From: DATJFH01 sp035495815 | GTDB taxonomy: Bacteria; Acidobacteriota; Terriglobia; Bryobacterales; Bryobacteraceae | Assembly: GCA_035495815.1 (NCBI GenBank) | Contig: DATJFH010000323.1 | Span: forward strand, 1-27,110 | DNA: 27,110 nucleotides | Direction of reading: 5' to 3' | In this document: piece by piece, positions 6,862 to 14,014 of the stretch | How positions within the stretch are numbered: position 1 is the stretch's first letter | Layout of the letters: each line of letters opens with the position of its first letter | Made by a program: the position numbers and the translations under genes | The notes under the pieces: generated by a model | What the model saw: only the letters and a program-made list of their open reading frames with translations | Told to the model about the DNA's origin: nothing | Database searches by the model: none

Positions 6862-7779
6862 TTACACGCTCCACCGATAAGCCGCTTGGGAATTTTTCCA
6901 AAAATAATTGTCGGTCGCCTGTTGACCTTTCACCGCAAAATATTCGCGGACGATCTTGAATGCGGTCTCATAGGGCGCAATACGCGCGCTCACCGGCCAG
7001 TTGCTCCCGTAAATCAGCCGGTCCGCGCCGAACGTGTCCCATAATTCGTCGAGAGCCGGCCGATAGAAGCCTACGTCGCCGGGAACTCGGTCACCCACGC
7101 GGCGCGGCACGTTCGATACCTTCGCGTAAACAAGCGGCCGCTTCCCGAGTTCGCGCAACGCTCCCTGGTACGCCGAGCGGCCCGCCGGATCGGACGGCGG
7201 ATCGAAGGGCACGTGATTGATGACCACGCGCAGTTCGGGTATCCGGTCGAGCAGGCTTACCAGGCGCGGAAGGAGAGGAGGACCGCCGATGGCGTCCATT
7301 TCAAGGCCCGCCGCGGCCAAGGCTTTGAGGTCGTCGACAATCGGCGCGGGCGTCGTCCCGGCGCCCAAGCCGCGCTCGGCCGACATGCCGACCCGGATTC
7401 CGCGGAAGCGCGGGTTCTTCCGGAAGCGCTCCAGATTGCGCCTGAAATCAGGCTGGCCGGGTTCCAGATGTCCTACCGTGGCGACGATTACAGGGTTCCC
7501 CGCGGCCAGGTCGAGCACCCACTGGTTGTCCTCCAGCCAGACGCTGGCTTCCACCTCGATCGTACCCGTGATACCCAGCGGCTTGGTTATGCGGACGAAC
7601 TCTGGGGGCAGGACCGGCCTGTACAGAACCGGATCGTTCTTGGGAGGCCACGGAACACCCTGGGCCCTGGCCGTATCGTAGAAGTGAGTGTGGGTATCGA
7701 TGATCGTGGCCGGCAGGGCGGCTTTCAGTGAAGGCCCCGCAAATCCGGCGCCAAGGGCGAGAAGGGTTCTACGATCCAT
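6862..7779 (-). CDS. Amidohydrolase-2 family (COG3618-like) exported metal-dependent hydrolase
   Basis: This 305-residue TIM-barrel hydrolase belongs to the family of L-fuconolactonase and related lactone hydrolases. The N-terminus MDRRTLLALGAGFAGPSLKA resembles a short twin-arginine signal, implying export after folding. Visible features are the HxH of IDTHTHF (27-33), a GIRVGMSAERG strand, VVINHVPFDPP with a conserved His, and YGSNWPV near the C-terminus, where many relatives carry Asp in place of Asn. ATG 7779 is chosen because it gives the Tat-like leader; a TAGAAT hexamer lies 7 nt upstream and there is no Shine-Dalgarno. The substrate is probably a sugar lactone or similar ester, by family only. 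The gene stands alone, with gaps of 147 bp and 220 bp on its two sides. Confidence 0.87.
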   Translation of the reverse strand: MDRRTLLALGAGFAGPSLKAALPATIIDTHTHFYDTARAQGVPWPPKNDPVLYRPVLPPEFVRITKPLGITGTIEVEASVWLEDNQWVLDLAAGNPVIVATVGHLEPGQPDFRRNLERFRKNPRFRGIRVGMSAERGLGAGTTPAPIVDDLKALAAAGLEMDAIGGPPLLPRLVSLLDRIPELRVVINHVPFDPPSDPAGRSAYQGALRELGKRPLVYAKVSNVPRRVGDRVPGDVGFYRPALDELWDTFGADRLIYGSNWPVSARIAPYETAFKIVREYFAVKGQQATDNYFWKNSQAAYRWSV

Positions 7780-7786
7780 GCAGGAT

Positions 7787-7792
7787 ATTCTA
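7787..7792 (-). promoter_or_regulatory. -10-like TAGAAT, leaderless position
   Basis: On the minus strand TAGAAT is separated by 7 nt from ATG 7779 of the amidohydrolase, so a transcript would begin at or near the start codon. No -35 match was identified. Confidence 0.35.
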
Positions 7793-7986
7793 TCCGCCTG
7801 CCGCAAGATCGCTCAAATCGTCGAGCCGTCACCAGTTGAACTCGTTAGCCGCGATCGCACGGAGTGTATACAGGAGATCTGTCACAATATGGATCCGGGT
7901 GATTCCCAGGGAGTACGGCGGTCAATCCGCAATGTCCGGAAAAATTCTCGTCGGTTGGGATCCGGCCCGGCGTGAATGACATGGTC

Positions 7987-7992
7987 TACTCT
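7987..7992 (+). promoter_or_regulatory. -10-like TACTCT, leaderless position
   Basis: TACTCT lies exactly 7 nt before ATG 8000 of the HIT gene. The same hexamer at the same distance precedes the beta-lactamase-like gene at 11511, which supports both start choices. Confidence 0.35.
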
Positions 7993-7999
7993 CTGGCGC

Positions 8000-8425
8000 A
8001 TGAGCGCATTTAAAATGGCCTGTGTCTTCTGTGAAGTGATCTCCAAAGCCGTCGACAGTCTGATCGTCTACGAGGACGAGCACTCGCTGGCTTTTCTCGA
8101 TCATCGGCCGCTGTTTCCCGGCCACTGCCTGCTCATTCCCAAAATGCACTGTGAAACGCTGGCCGAACTGCCGCCAGCATTGGTCGAGCCGCTGTTCACC
8201 GCAGCGCAGCGCCTGACTCGGGCTGTCGAAAATGCCATGCGCGCGGAGGGTTCGTTCGTGGCGATGAACAATCGCGTCAGTCAGAGCGTCCCGCATCTGC
8301 ACGTTCATGTCGTGCCGAGAACGAAGAAGGACGGGTTACGTGGGTTCTTTTGGCCCCGCCGTCGATATGAGAGCCCGGAGGCGGCCAAGGCTGCGCAGAG
8401 AGCGATCGCTGACGCGCTCCTATGA
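8000..8425 (+). CDS. HIT-family nucleotide hydrolase
   Basis: This 141-residue cytoplasmic protein has the histidine-triad signature HLHVHVVPR (99-107); the middle His (101) or His103 would serve as nucleophile. It opens with ACVFCEVI, the CxxC segment seen in many Hint/HinT-type proteins. Family members hydrolyse or transfer nucleotidyl groups (adenosine phosphoramidates, ApnA). ATG 8000 is chosen because a TACTCT element precedes it by 7 nt; ATG 7976 and ATG 8015 are also possible and none has a Shine-Dalgarno sequence. The 3' end overlaps that of the convergent PilZ gene by 6 nt. Confidence 0.9.
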   Translation: MSAFKMACVFCEVISKAVDSLIVYEDEHSLAFLDHRPLFPGHCLLIPKMHCETLAELPPALVEPLFTAAQRLTRAVENAMRAEGSFVAMNNRVSQSVPHLHVHVVPRTKKDGLRGFFWPRRRYESPEAAKAAQRAIADALL

Positions 8426-8806
8426 AACCGGACCTTGGTCACACAGCGGAATAGGCTCCTGCACCTCGAACTCCGGCGCTTGCCAGCGCAGCCCTTCGGA
8501 GAATTCGATGCCCACGATATACCTGTTCCCTACACGGTGACAGTGCCGCACGGCGCCGGCCCCCATCAATTTATACCGGTCGGAACGGAAACGGATCATG
8601 GAGAGGGGCATCGCCCCTTCGGGTAGTTCGATCGCCATTCCGCCCTCGGAAATATTGAGGGCCTTTGTGCGGGTCATTTTCAATTTGCCGCTCGTATCGA
8701 GCCAGGAAACCTGCAGCACTCCGGAATCCACCGCGTACCTCCGGTGGCGACGCATATCTCTGCGCTTCAGGGCGCTCCAGCTTGTCTGCACTCCGTAGGA
8801 AACCAT
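8420..8806 (-). CDS. PilZ-domain protein (c-di-GMP binding)
   Basis: This 128-residue protein consists of a single PilZ domain. The two c-di-GMP contact motifs are intact: RxxxR in RRHRRY (Arg19 and Arg23) and (D/N)xSxxG as NISEGG (51-56). No output domain is attached, so it would act by binding partner proteins in the cytoplasm. It ends in VQEPIPLCDQGPVS. The ATG at 8806 is 129 bp from the divergent astacin gene. No leaderless hexamer is present, and the upstream Shine-Dalgarno is weak. Which process it controls, such as motility or exopolysaccharide, cannot be read from the neighbours. Confidence 0.87.
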   Translation of the reverse strand: MVSYGVQTSWSALKRRDMRRHRRYAVDSGVLQVSWLDTSGKLKMTRTKALNISEGGMAIELPEGAMPLSMIRFRSDRYKLMGAGAVRHCHRVGNRYIVGIEFSEGLRWQAPEFEVQEPIPLCDQGPVS

Positions 8807-8862
8807 ATTCCGTGAGTCCAGATTAGAGCCGAATTCCTCAATGAGTCAATCTTTTCCATCAC

Positions 8863-8891
8863 TTAGAACCGTACTAGTCGTCGGGTATATT
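8863..8891 (+). promoter_or_regulatory. Possible sigma70 promoter of the astacin gene
   Basis: A TATATT hexamer (8886-8891) lies 17 nt after TTAGAA (8863-8868) in an unusually AT-rich stretch. The -10 is good, but the -35 matches only three of six consensus bases. The resulting leader would be about 38 nt and contain GGAG at 8920-8923. Confidence 0.3.
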
Positions 8892-8935
8892 AAGTGTTAG
8901 TACAAAAAGGCTAGCCATTGGAGACAACTCTATCG

Positions 8936-11482
8936 ATGAAACGCCCTAGTGCTGCGCTGATTCCGTTGGTTCTCGCGATCTTCTGCTCGAGTGCGGCCGG
9001 CGCCGAAGTCCGCACCGGATGGTGGCGCGGGCGGTGGGTCACATACGATGTCGTGGACGGCCGGGCGATTCGGCAGGGTGACATGGTGCTCGGCCGCATT
9101 GAGGACATCGCTACGGCGCCCCCGGTTCCAAAGCAGCCGAAGACGGGGAAGGCGGCCGCCTTTGTCCGCTTTCCGGAGTATCTCTGGCCGAACGGCAGGG
9201 TACCTTATACCATCGCCTCCACCGTGCCCGCCAAGCTTCGCCAGCAGATCATGAGCGCGATCCAGGTCTACACGGATCAGACTCCCGTCCGCTTTGTTCC
9301 GCGGACAAACGAACCCGATTATGTGCGCTTCAGAGATGAGCCCGCGACTTCCAATGAATGCGGCAGCTCCTTCGTCGGCATGCAGGGCGGGGCGCAGGAT
9401 CTCGACCTGAATGTGGACGCCAGCCTCTGCGACACCGGCGCCGCCGTTCACGAAATGGGACACGCGCTCGGCTTCGAGCACGAACAGACACGAGGCAATC
9501 GGGACTACTACGTTCGGGTTCGCTACGAGAACATCGACAAGAACGCATGGCGCGAATACGATCGGGACCCCGGTGGTGTGTTGGATCTGCTGCCCTACGA
9601 ATACGGGTCCATCATGCATTACGGGGCGTTCGATTTCCAGCGGAATAACTTCAACACCATCGACACCGCGCCGCTGGGCATTCCGATTTCCCAACGATCG
9701 AGCCTTTCGGCGGGAGACATCGAGGCCGTGCGGACCATGTACGGCCGGCCATCGGCGACCACTACGATCGCGACAAATCCTCCGGGCTTGCAGGTGGTGA
9801 TCGACGGCGTGCCGCTGCGAACGCCTCAGACATTCGACTGGGCGTCCGGGACCAGGCACACGCTGGACGTGCCCGGAGGCCCGCAGTCCTCCCGGAGCAG
9901 CCTGCGCTACGTCTTCGGGCGTTGGAGCAACGACGGGCCGCGCTCGCAAACCATCGAGGCCGGCCCGGCGAACCGCGTGCTGACCGCCAATTTCACCACC
10001 CAGTACCGTGTGCAGGCCACCGTAGGAACCGGCGGGGGCGGCACGGTCAGCGTGAGCCCCCCGTCAGCGGACGGATTTTACACCTTCGGTACCGTGCTCA
10101 CCATCGCGGCGGCGCCCGCTGCCGGATTCGGCTTTCTTCGCTGGAATGCGTCCGCGGTTACCTCCATTCTGACCGCCGACAGCGCCAATCCGGCGGTGTT
10201 CACCCTGAATAACCTGGATATTCATTACATCGCGGATTTTACGCGGGCTCCGATGACGACGCTGGCCAGCAACATCCCGGCGGTGACTGCGGCTGTGGAC
10301 GGACAGACCGTGTATCTGCCGGTGAATCTGGCCAGGGCCCCGGGATCCGCTCATACGGTCGCCATCGAGGACCGCATTCAGCCCGCCGGAACGACCGGAC
10401 TTCCCTACCGGTACGTGTTCCAGAACTGGAGCAATGGCGGCGGGGCCACCCAGACCCTCACCGCTGGAGCTGCGTCCACAACGATCACCGCGGTATGGAA
10501 GCGTCAATTCCTGGTCTCGGCGCACGTCTATTACCCCGACCCGACCGGGTCCCAGGGCGGTAGCGTCGTCTTGACCCCGCGGTCGCCGGATTGCGGCAAT
10601 CCGGGCCCTGACGATTGCTACTACGACGAGGGCGCCGTAGTTCAAGTCACGGCCACGCCGCGCGGAGCCTACGCATTTGCCGGCTGGGACGGCGACCTGA
10701 CCGGCGTGGCCGACAACGGCATAATGAAAGTGGATGATCAGAAGGTGGTCACGGCCAGCTTCCAGATTCCGGGACGGCTCAATCCGGCGGGGATCACGAA
10801 TGCGGCCAGTTACGTGGTGGACCATCTGGCGCCGGGCGAGGTGATCGGGATCTTCGGGCTGCGCCTCGGTCCGGCGGCGCCCGCCGGCATGCAGGTCAAC
10901 AACGGAAGGGTCTCCACGGCTCTGGCGGAGACGCGCGTCCTGTTCGACGGAGTCCCGGCGCCGCTGGTCTCGGTTTCGAGCAACCTCATTGGCGCCATCG
11001 TGCCGTACAGAACCGCCGGCCAGACCCATACGGTCATTCAGGTGGAATTCCAGGGACGCGCCGGCAACGCCGTTACGTTTCCGCTCAGCGCGGCCGCGCC
11101 GGCGCTGTTTACGATGGCTTCGTCCGGCCTCGGGCAGGCCTCGATCGTCAACCAGAACGGCTCAGTCAATTCAGCGGACAACCCGGCCGTTCCAGGGTCG
11201 ACTGTGCTGCTATTCGGAACGGGAGAAGGAACCACCTCACCTGCCGGGACCGATGGCCAAATCGCCACTACGATCTTTCCACGGCCTGTTCTGCCGGTGC
11301 AGGTGACCATCGGCGGCCGCGCAGCGGAAGTTCAGTACGCCGGCTCGGCGCCCGGAAACGTGGCGGGGGTCTTCGAGATTCTGGTAACCGTCCCGCCGGA
11401 CTGCCCGTCCGGCGCGGTCCCGATCGCCGTTTCCGTGGGCGGCTTCACCAGTCCCGAAGTCGCCACTATAGCCGTGCAGTAA
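8936..11482 (+). CDS. Secreted astacin-type (M12A) metalloprotease with repeat domains and TIGR03437 C-terminus
   Basis: This 848-residue extracellular protein has a signal peptide (1-23, ending SSAAGA). The zinc motif HEMGHALGFEHEQ (172-184) carries three His ligands and the catalytic Glu in HExxHxxGxxH form, and the Met-turn SIMHYG follows at 225-230 with the astacin Tyr. From about residue 280 there are several beta-rich repeats resembling PEGA/InlB-type modules (NPPGLQVVIDG, FGRWSNDG, FQNWSNGG, FAGWDGDL). The last 220 residues, from NPAGITNAASYVVDHLAPGE, form the TIGR03437-type domain common in Solibacter proteins. ATG 8936 is preferred over TTG 8918 because it gives a clean signal peptide; GGAG lies 12 nt upstream. 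It probably digests external proteins; the target is unknown. Confidence 0.9.
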   Translation: MKRPSAALIPLVLAIFCSSAAGAEVRTGWWRGRWVTYDVVDGRAIRQGDMVLGRIEDIATAPPVPKQPKTGKAAAFVRFPEYLWPNGRVPYTIASTVPAKLRQQIMSAIQVYTDQTPVRFVPRTNEPDYVRFRDEPATSNECGSSFVGMQGGAQDLDLNVDASLCDTGAAVHEMGHALGFEHEQTRGNRDYYVRVRYENIDKNAWREYDRDPGGVLDLLPYEYGSIMHYGAFDFQRNNFNTIDTAPLGIPISQRSSLSAGDIEAVRTMYGRPSATTTIATNPPGLQVVIDGVPLRTPQTFDWASGTRHTLDVPGGPQSSRSSLRYVFGRWSNDGPRSQTIEAGPANRVLTANFTTQYRVQATVGTGGGGTVSVSPPSADGFYTFGTVLTIAAAPAAGFGFLRWNASAVTSILTADSANPAVFTLNNLDIHYIADFTRAPMTTLASNIPAVTAAVDGQTVYLPVNLARAPGSAHTVAIEDRIQPAGTTGLPYRYVFQNWSNGGGATQTLTAGAASTTITAVWKRQFLVSAHVYYPDPTGSQGGSVVLTPRSPDCGNPGPDDCYYDEGAVVQVTATPRGAYAFAGWDGDLTGVADNGIMKVDDQKVVTASFQIPGRLNPAGITNAASYVVDHLAPGEVIGIFGLRLGPAAPAGMQVNNGRVSTALAETRVLFDGVPAPLVSVSSNLIGAIVPYRTAGQTHTVIQVEFQGRAGNAVTFPLSAAAPALFTMASSGLGQASIVNQNGSVNSADNPAVPGSTVLLFGTGEGTTSPAGTDGQIATTIFPRPVLPVQVTIGGRAAEVQYAGSAPGNVAGVFEILVTVPPDCPSGAVPIAVSVGGFTSPEVATIAVQ

Positions 11483-11497
11483 GACGGCTGTTTCTGA

Positions 11498-11503
11498 TAC
11501 TCT
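11498..11503 (+). promoter_or_regulatory. -10-like TACTCT, leaderless position
   Basis: TACTCT lies 7 nt before ATG 11511 in the 28-bp gap after the astacin gene. No Shine-Dalgarno is present, so a separate leaderless transcript of the downstream gene is possible. Confidence 0.35.
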
Positions 11504-11510
11504 TTTCGCA

Positions 11511-12938
11511 ATGATCCGGACTTGGACCGCATATTTACTCTGGGCGGTCGCCGCCGCTCCGGCCGCCAGCGTCGATCCGGCCAAGGTTCTCGAGAACGCC
11601 GACGCCGCCGTGGATCGCGCCATGTGGGCGCTGCACGCACCCGGAGTGGCCGTCGGGATCATCCAGGACGGCAAGGTGATCCTCGCCAAGGGCTACGGCG
11701 TGCGTCGGTTGAATGAGACCGCGGCCGTTACCGCGGACACGCTGTTTGCGGTCGGATCGATGACCAAGTCTTTCACCGCTGTGACCGTGGCGGTCATGGT
11801 GGACGAAAAGAAGCTCGAATGGGACCAGCCCGTGCGGGAGTATCTTCCGTGGTTCCGCATGTACGATCCTGTGGCCACCGAGCTGATGACCCCTCGCGAC
11901 CTGCTGACCCACCGCTCCGGCCTGCCCCGGCACGACTTCATCCGGTTCAGCACCCCGCTGACTCGCGCCGAGCTTGTCCGCCGGCTGCGCTATCTGGAGC
12001 CGAACCGCACCTTTCGCGACGTGTACCAATACAACAATCTGATGTATGTGACGGCGGGATTCCTTGCCGGAGAAGTGGCTGGAACAACCTGGGAGGAGCT
12101 GGTGAAAAGTCGCATCTATAAGCCTCTCGCCATGGACCGGTCCAATACTTCCACCGCCGAAACGCGGAAGCAGGACAACTTCGCCTGGCCGCACGTGACG
12201 ATCGGCGGCGCCGTGCAGTCCACCGAATTCTACGATTATCAGAAATTCGGCGTGGGCCCGAATGGCGCGGTCAACTCCACCGTGAACGATATGCTGAAGT
12301 ATCTCGACTTCCACCTCTCGAACGGCACGGTGAACGGCAGGCGGCTGATCTCCCAGGCGCAGATGCTCGAGTTGCACAAGCCGGTAACCGTGACCGGGCC
12401 CGGCGGGTACGCCCTCGGCTGGAATGTATACAGCCGCGCCGGTCACAAGGTGTGGGAGCACGGCGGATCGATTACCGGATTTACGTCGATGATGATCCTG
12501 CTGCCGGAAGAGCGAGCCGGAGTCGTGGTGCTGAATAACCTGGATTCGAGACTGCCGGCAGCCGTCGCGTGGGATCTCGCGGAGAACCTTCTCGGCCTCC
12601 CGCGGAGCGGTAAACTGCCCGCCGCGCCCGCAGGTCGTCCGTCGAAGGTTCGTGACAGCGCGGCTCCGAAACCTACGCTCCAACTGGCGGAGTATACGGG
12701 TACGTATTTTCATCCCGCCTACGGAACGATCCGCGTGGAAGCCGAGGACGGCGGGCTGGCGGCGCTGTTCGGCGCGGCGAAAGTCCTGCTGAAGCCCTAC
12801 CGGTACGATACCTTCGAGTGCGAATCGCAGTTCGTGTCGGGCCTGGCGCAATTCCATTTGAACGGGGCCGGAAAGGCGTCCGAGCTGCTGCTGCCGCTCG
12901 AGCCGGCCGTCAAACCGTTCGTATTCGTCAAGCGCTGA
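11511..12938 (+). CDS. Serine beta-lactamase-like hydrolase (class C/PBP4* fold), secreted
   Basis: This 475-residue protein has a short signal peptide (1-19) and all three motifs of the serine beta-lactamase/D-Ala-D-Ala peptidase superfamily: SMTK (Ser83 nucleophile, Lys86), YNN (174-176) and HGG (317-319). The TPRDLLTHRSGLPRHD segment (127-142) is typical of esterase-like members. The C-terminal 100 residues (LAEYTGTYFHPAYGTIRVE onward) match the DUF3471-type tail. Members range from carboxypeptidases and esterases to D-aminopeptidases; true beta-lactamase activity is not implied. It follows the astacin gene by 28 bp but has its own putative leaderless -10. Confidence 0.92.
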   Translation: MIRTWTAYLLWAVAAAPAASVDPAKVLENADAAVDRAMWALHAPGVAVGIIQDGKVILAKGYGVRRLNETAAVTADTLFAVGSMTKSFTAVTVAVMVDEKKLEWDQPVREYLPWFRMYDPVATELMTPRDLLTHRSGLPRHDFIRFSTPLTRAELVRRLRYLEPNRTFRDVYQYNNLMYVTAGFLAGEVAGTTWEELVKSRIYKPLAMDRSNTSTAETRKQDNFAWPHVTIGGAVQSTEFYDYQKFGVGPNGAVNSTVNDMLKYLDFHLSNGTVNGRRLISQAQMLELHKPVTVTGPGGYALGWNVYSRAGHKVWEHGGSITGFTSMMILLPEERAGVVVLNNLDSRLPAAVAWDLAENLLGLPRSGKLPAAPAGRPSKVRDSAAPKPTLQLAEYTGTYFHPAYGTIRVEAEDGGLAALFGAAKVLLKPYRYDTFECESQFVSGLAQFHLNGAGKASELLLPLEPAVKPFVFVKR

Positions 12939-13038
12939 TGTTTGTGGATCGTCCCTTCGGATTGCCCTCGCCGGGCGGTCGCCGGTTGGCCCCGGTCTGC
13001 CGATCATCTCTTATGAGGAATGGCGTTGGCGGCGCTCT

Positions 13039-13044
13039 TACAAT
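13039..13044 (+). promoter_or_regulatory. -10-like TACAAT upstream of galT
   Basis: TACAAT would place a transcription start near 13051, giving a leader of about 20 nt that contains the GAGG Shine-Dalgarno at 13057-13060. No convincing -35 is found at 16-18 nt spacing. Confidence 0.25.
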
Positions 13045-13069
13045 ATAGGGATGCTTGAGGCCCCCGACC

Positions 13070-14008
13070 ATGAGTGAGCTGCGATGGCATCCACTGCTGC
13101 GCGAATGGGTGGCGGTCGCCACCGCCCGGCAGGACCGTCCGCAGATGCCGCGCGACTGGTGCCCGTTCGACCCCGGCTCCGGGCACGTCCCGGACCATTA
13201 CCAGGTTCATCTTTACTCGAACGATTTTCCGGCGTTTCAGCTCGACAGTCCACCCTTCGATCCCGCCCCGGACCTGTTCCGTACCACCGGGGCGCGCGGA
13301 TCCTGCGACGTGGTGCTCTATCATCCCGATCACCAGATGCGTCCGTCGCAGATGCCGGTCGAACACTGGAAACTGGTGATCGACCTCTGGACCCGCCGGT
13401 TCGAGCAACTGGCTGCGCGGCCGGACATCGCTTACATTCTCATTTTCGAAAACACCGGCGAGGCCATCGGGGTCACCATGCCGCATCCGCACGGGCAGAT
13501 TTACGCTTTCCCTTTCATCTCGCCCCTGGTGCAGCGGGAGCTTGACGCGGCCGCTGCCTGCGACCCGTGCCTTTACTGCAGTATTCTCGCCGGTGAACTG
13601 GCCGACGGGCGGCGTGTCGTCGCGCAGAACGACAGTTTTGTCGCCTTTGTTCCCTTCTTCGCCCGTTTTCCGGCGGAAGTGCAGATCTACCCGCGCCGCC
13701 ACTTCGGGGCTCTGCCCGGGATGACCGCCGCCGAAGTGTCCGCACTGGCGGAAATTCTGAGCGCCGTCCGGCGAAAGTACGATAACCTGTTCGGATTCCC
13801 GATGCCCCTGATGATGCTGCTGAGGCAGAGCCCGCCCCGTGGCTCGCACCCCTACTTCCATTTCCACGTGGAGTTTTTTCCCATCCAGCGCAGCGCCGCC
13901 AAGCTGAAATACCTGGCCGGCGTCGAGACCGGCACGGGCACTTTCCTGAACGACACCCAGGCCGAGGAGCGGGCGCTCGCACTGCGTGCGGCCGAACCTG
14001 TATCCTAG
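13070..14008 (+). CDS. galT: Galactose-1-phosphate uridylyltransferase (GalT-like)
   Basis: This 312-residue HIT-superfamily transferase exchanges UMP between UDP-glucose and galactose 1-phosphate in the Leloir pathway. The active-site motif HPHGQIYAFP (139-148) is intact, with His141 as the uridylylated nucleophile. Other family landmarks are ELRWHPLLREWVAVA at the start, NTGEAIGVTMPHPH, and FHFHVEFFP near the end. The N-terminal zinc site of E. coli GalT (Cys-x-x-Cys) is only half present as CPFD (Cys31, Asp34). A second cysteine cluster, CDPCLYC, lies after the catalytic motif. ATG 13070 has GAGG with good spacing and starts the homology. Galactose is the likely but unproven substrate; no galK or galE is nearby. 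The NHL gene follows after 6 bp. Confidence 0.9.
   Translation: MSELRWHPLLREWVAVATARQDRPQMPRDWCPFDPGSGHVPDHYQVHLYSNDFPAFQLDSPPFDPAPDLFRTTGARGSCDVVLYHPDHQMRPSQMPVEHWKLVIDLWTRRFEQLAARPDIAYILIFENTGEAIGVTMPHPHGQIYAFPFISPLVQRELDAAAACDPCLYCSILAGELADGRRVVAQNDSFVAFVPFFARFPAEVQIYPRRHFGALPGMTAAEVSALAEILSAVRRKYDNLFGFPMPLMMLLRQSPPRGSHPYFHFHVEFFPIQRSAAKLKYLAGVETGTGTFLNDTQAEERALALRAAEPVS
14001..14006 (+). promoter_or_regulatory. -10-like TATCCT, leaderless position
   Basis: TATCCT overlaps the end of galT and lies 8 nt before ATG 14015 of the NHL gene, which has no Shine-Dalgarno sequence. It could give a separate leaderless transcript of that gene. Confidence 0.3.
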
Positions 14009-14014
14009 ATAAAC

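Noticed and set aside
7889..7975. A 28-codon frame with AGGAG upstream, ending next to ATG 7976
   Set aside because: The product is Arg/Gly-rich without homology, the AGGAG is 12 nt away, and the HIT start at 8000 is better supported; too weak to call a gene or leader peptide.
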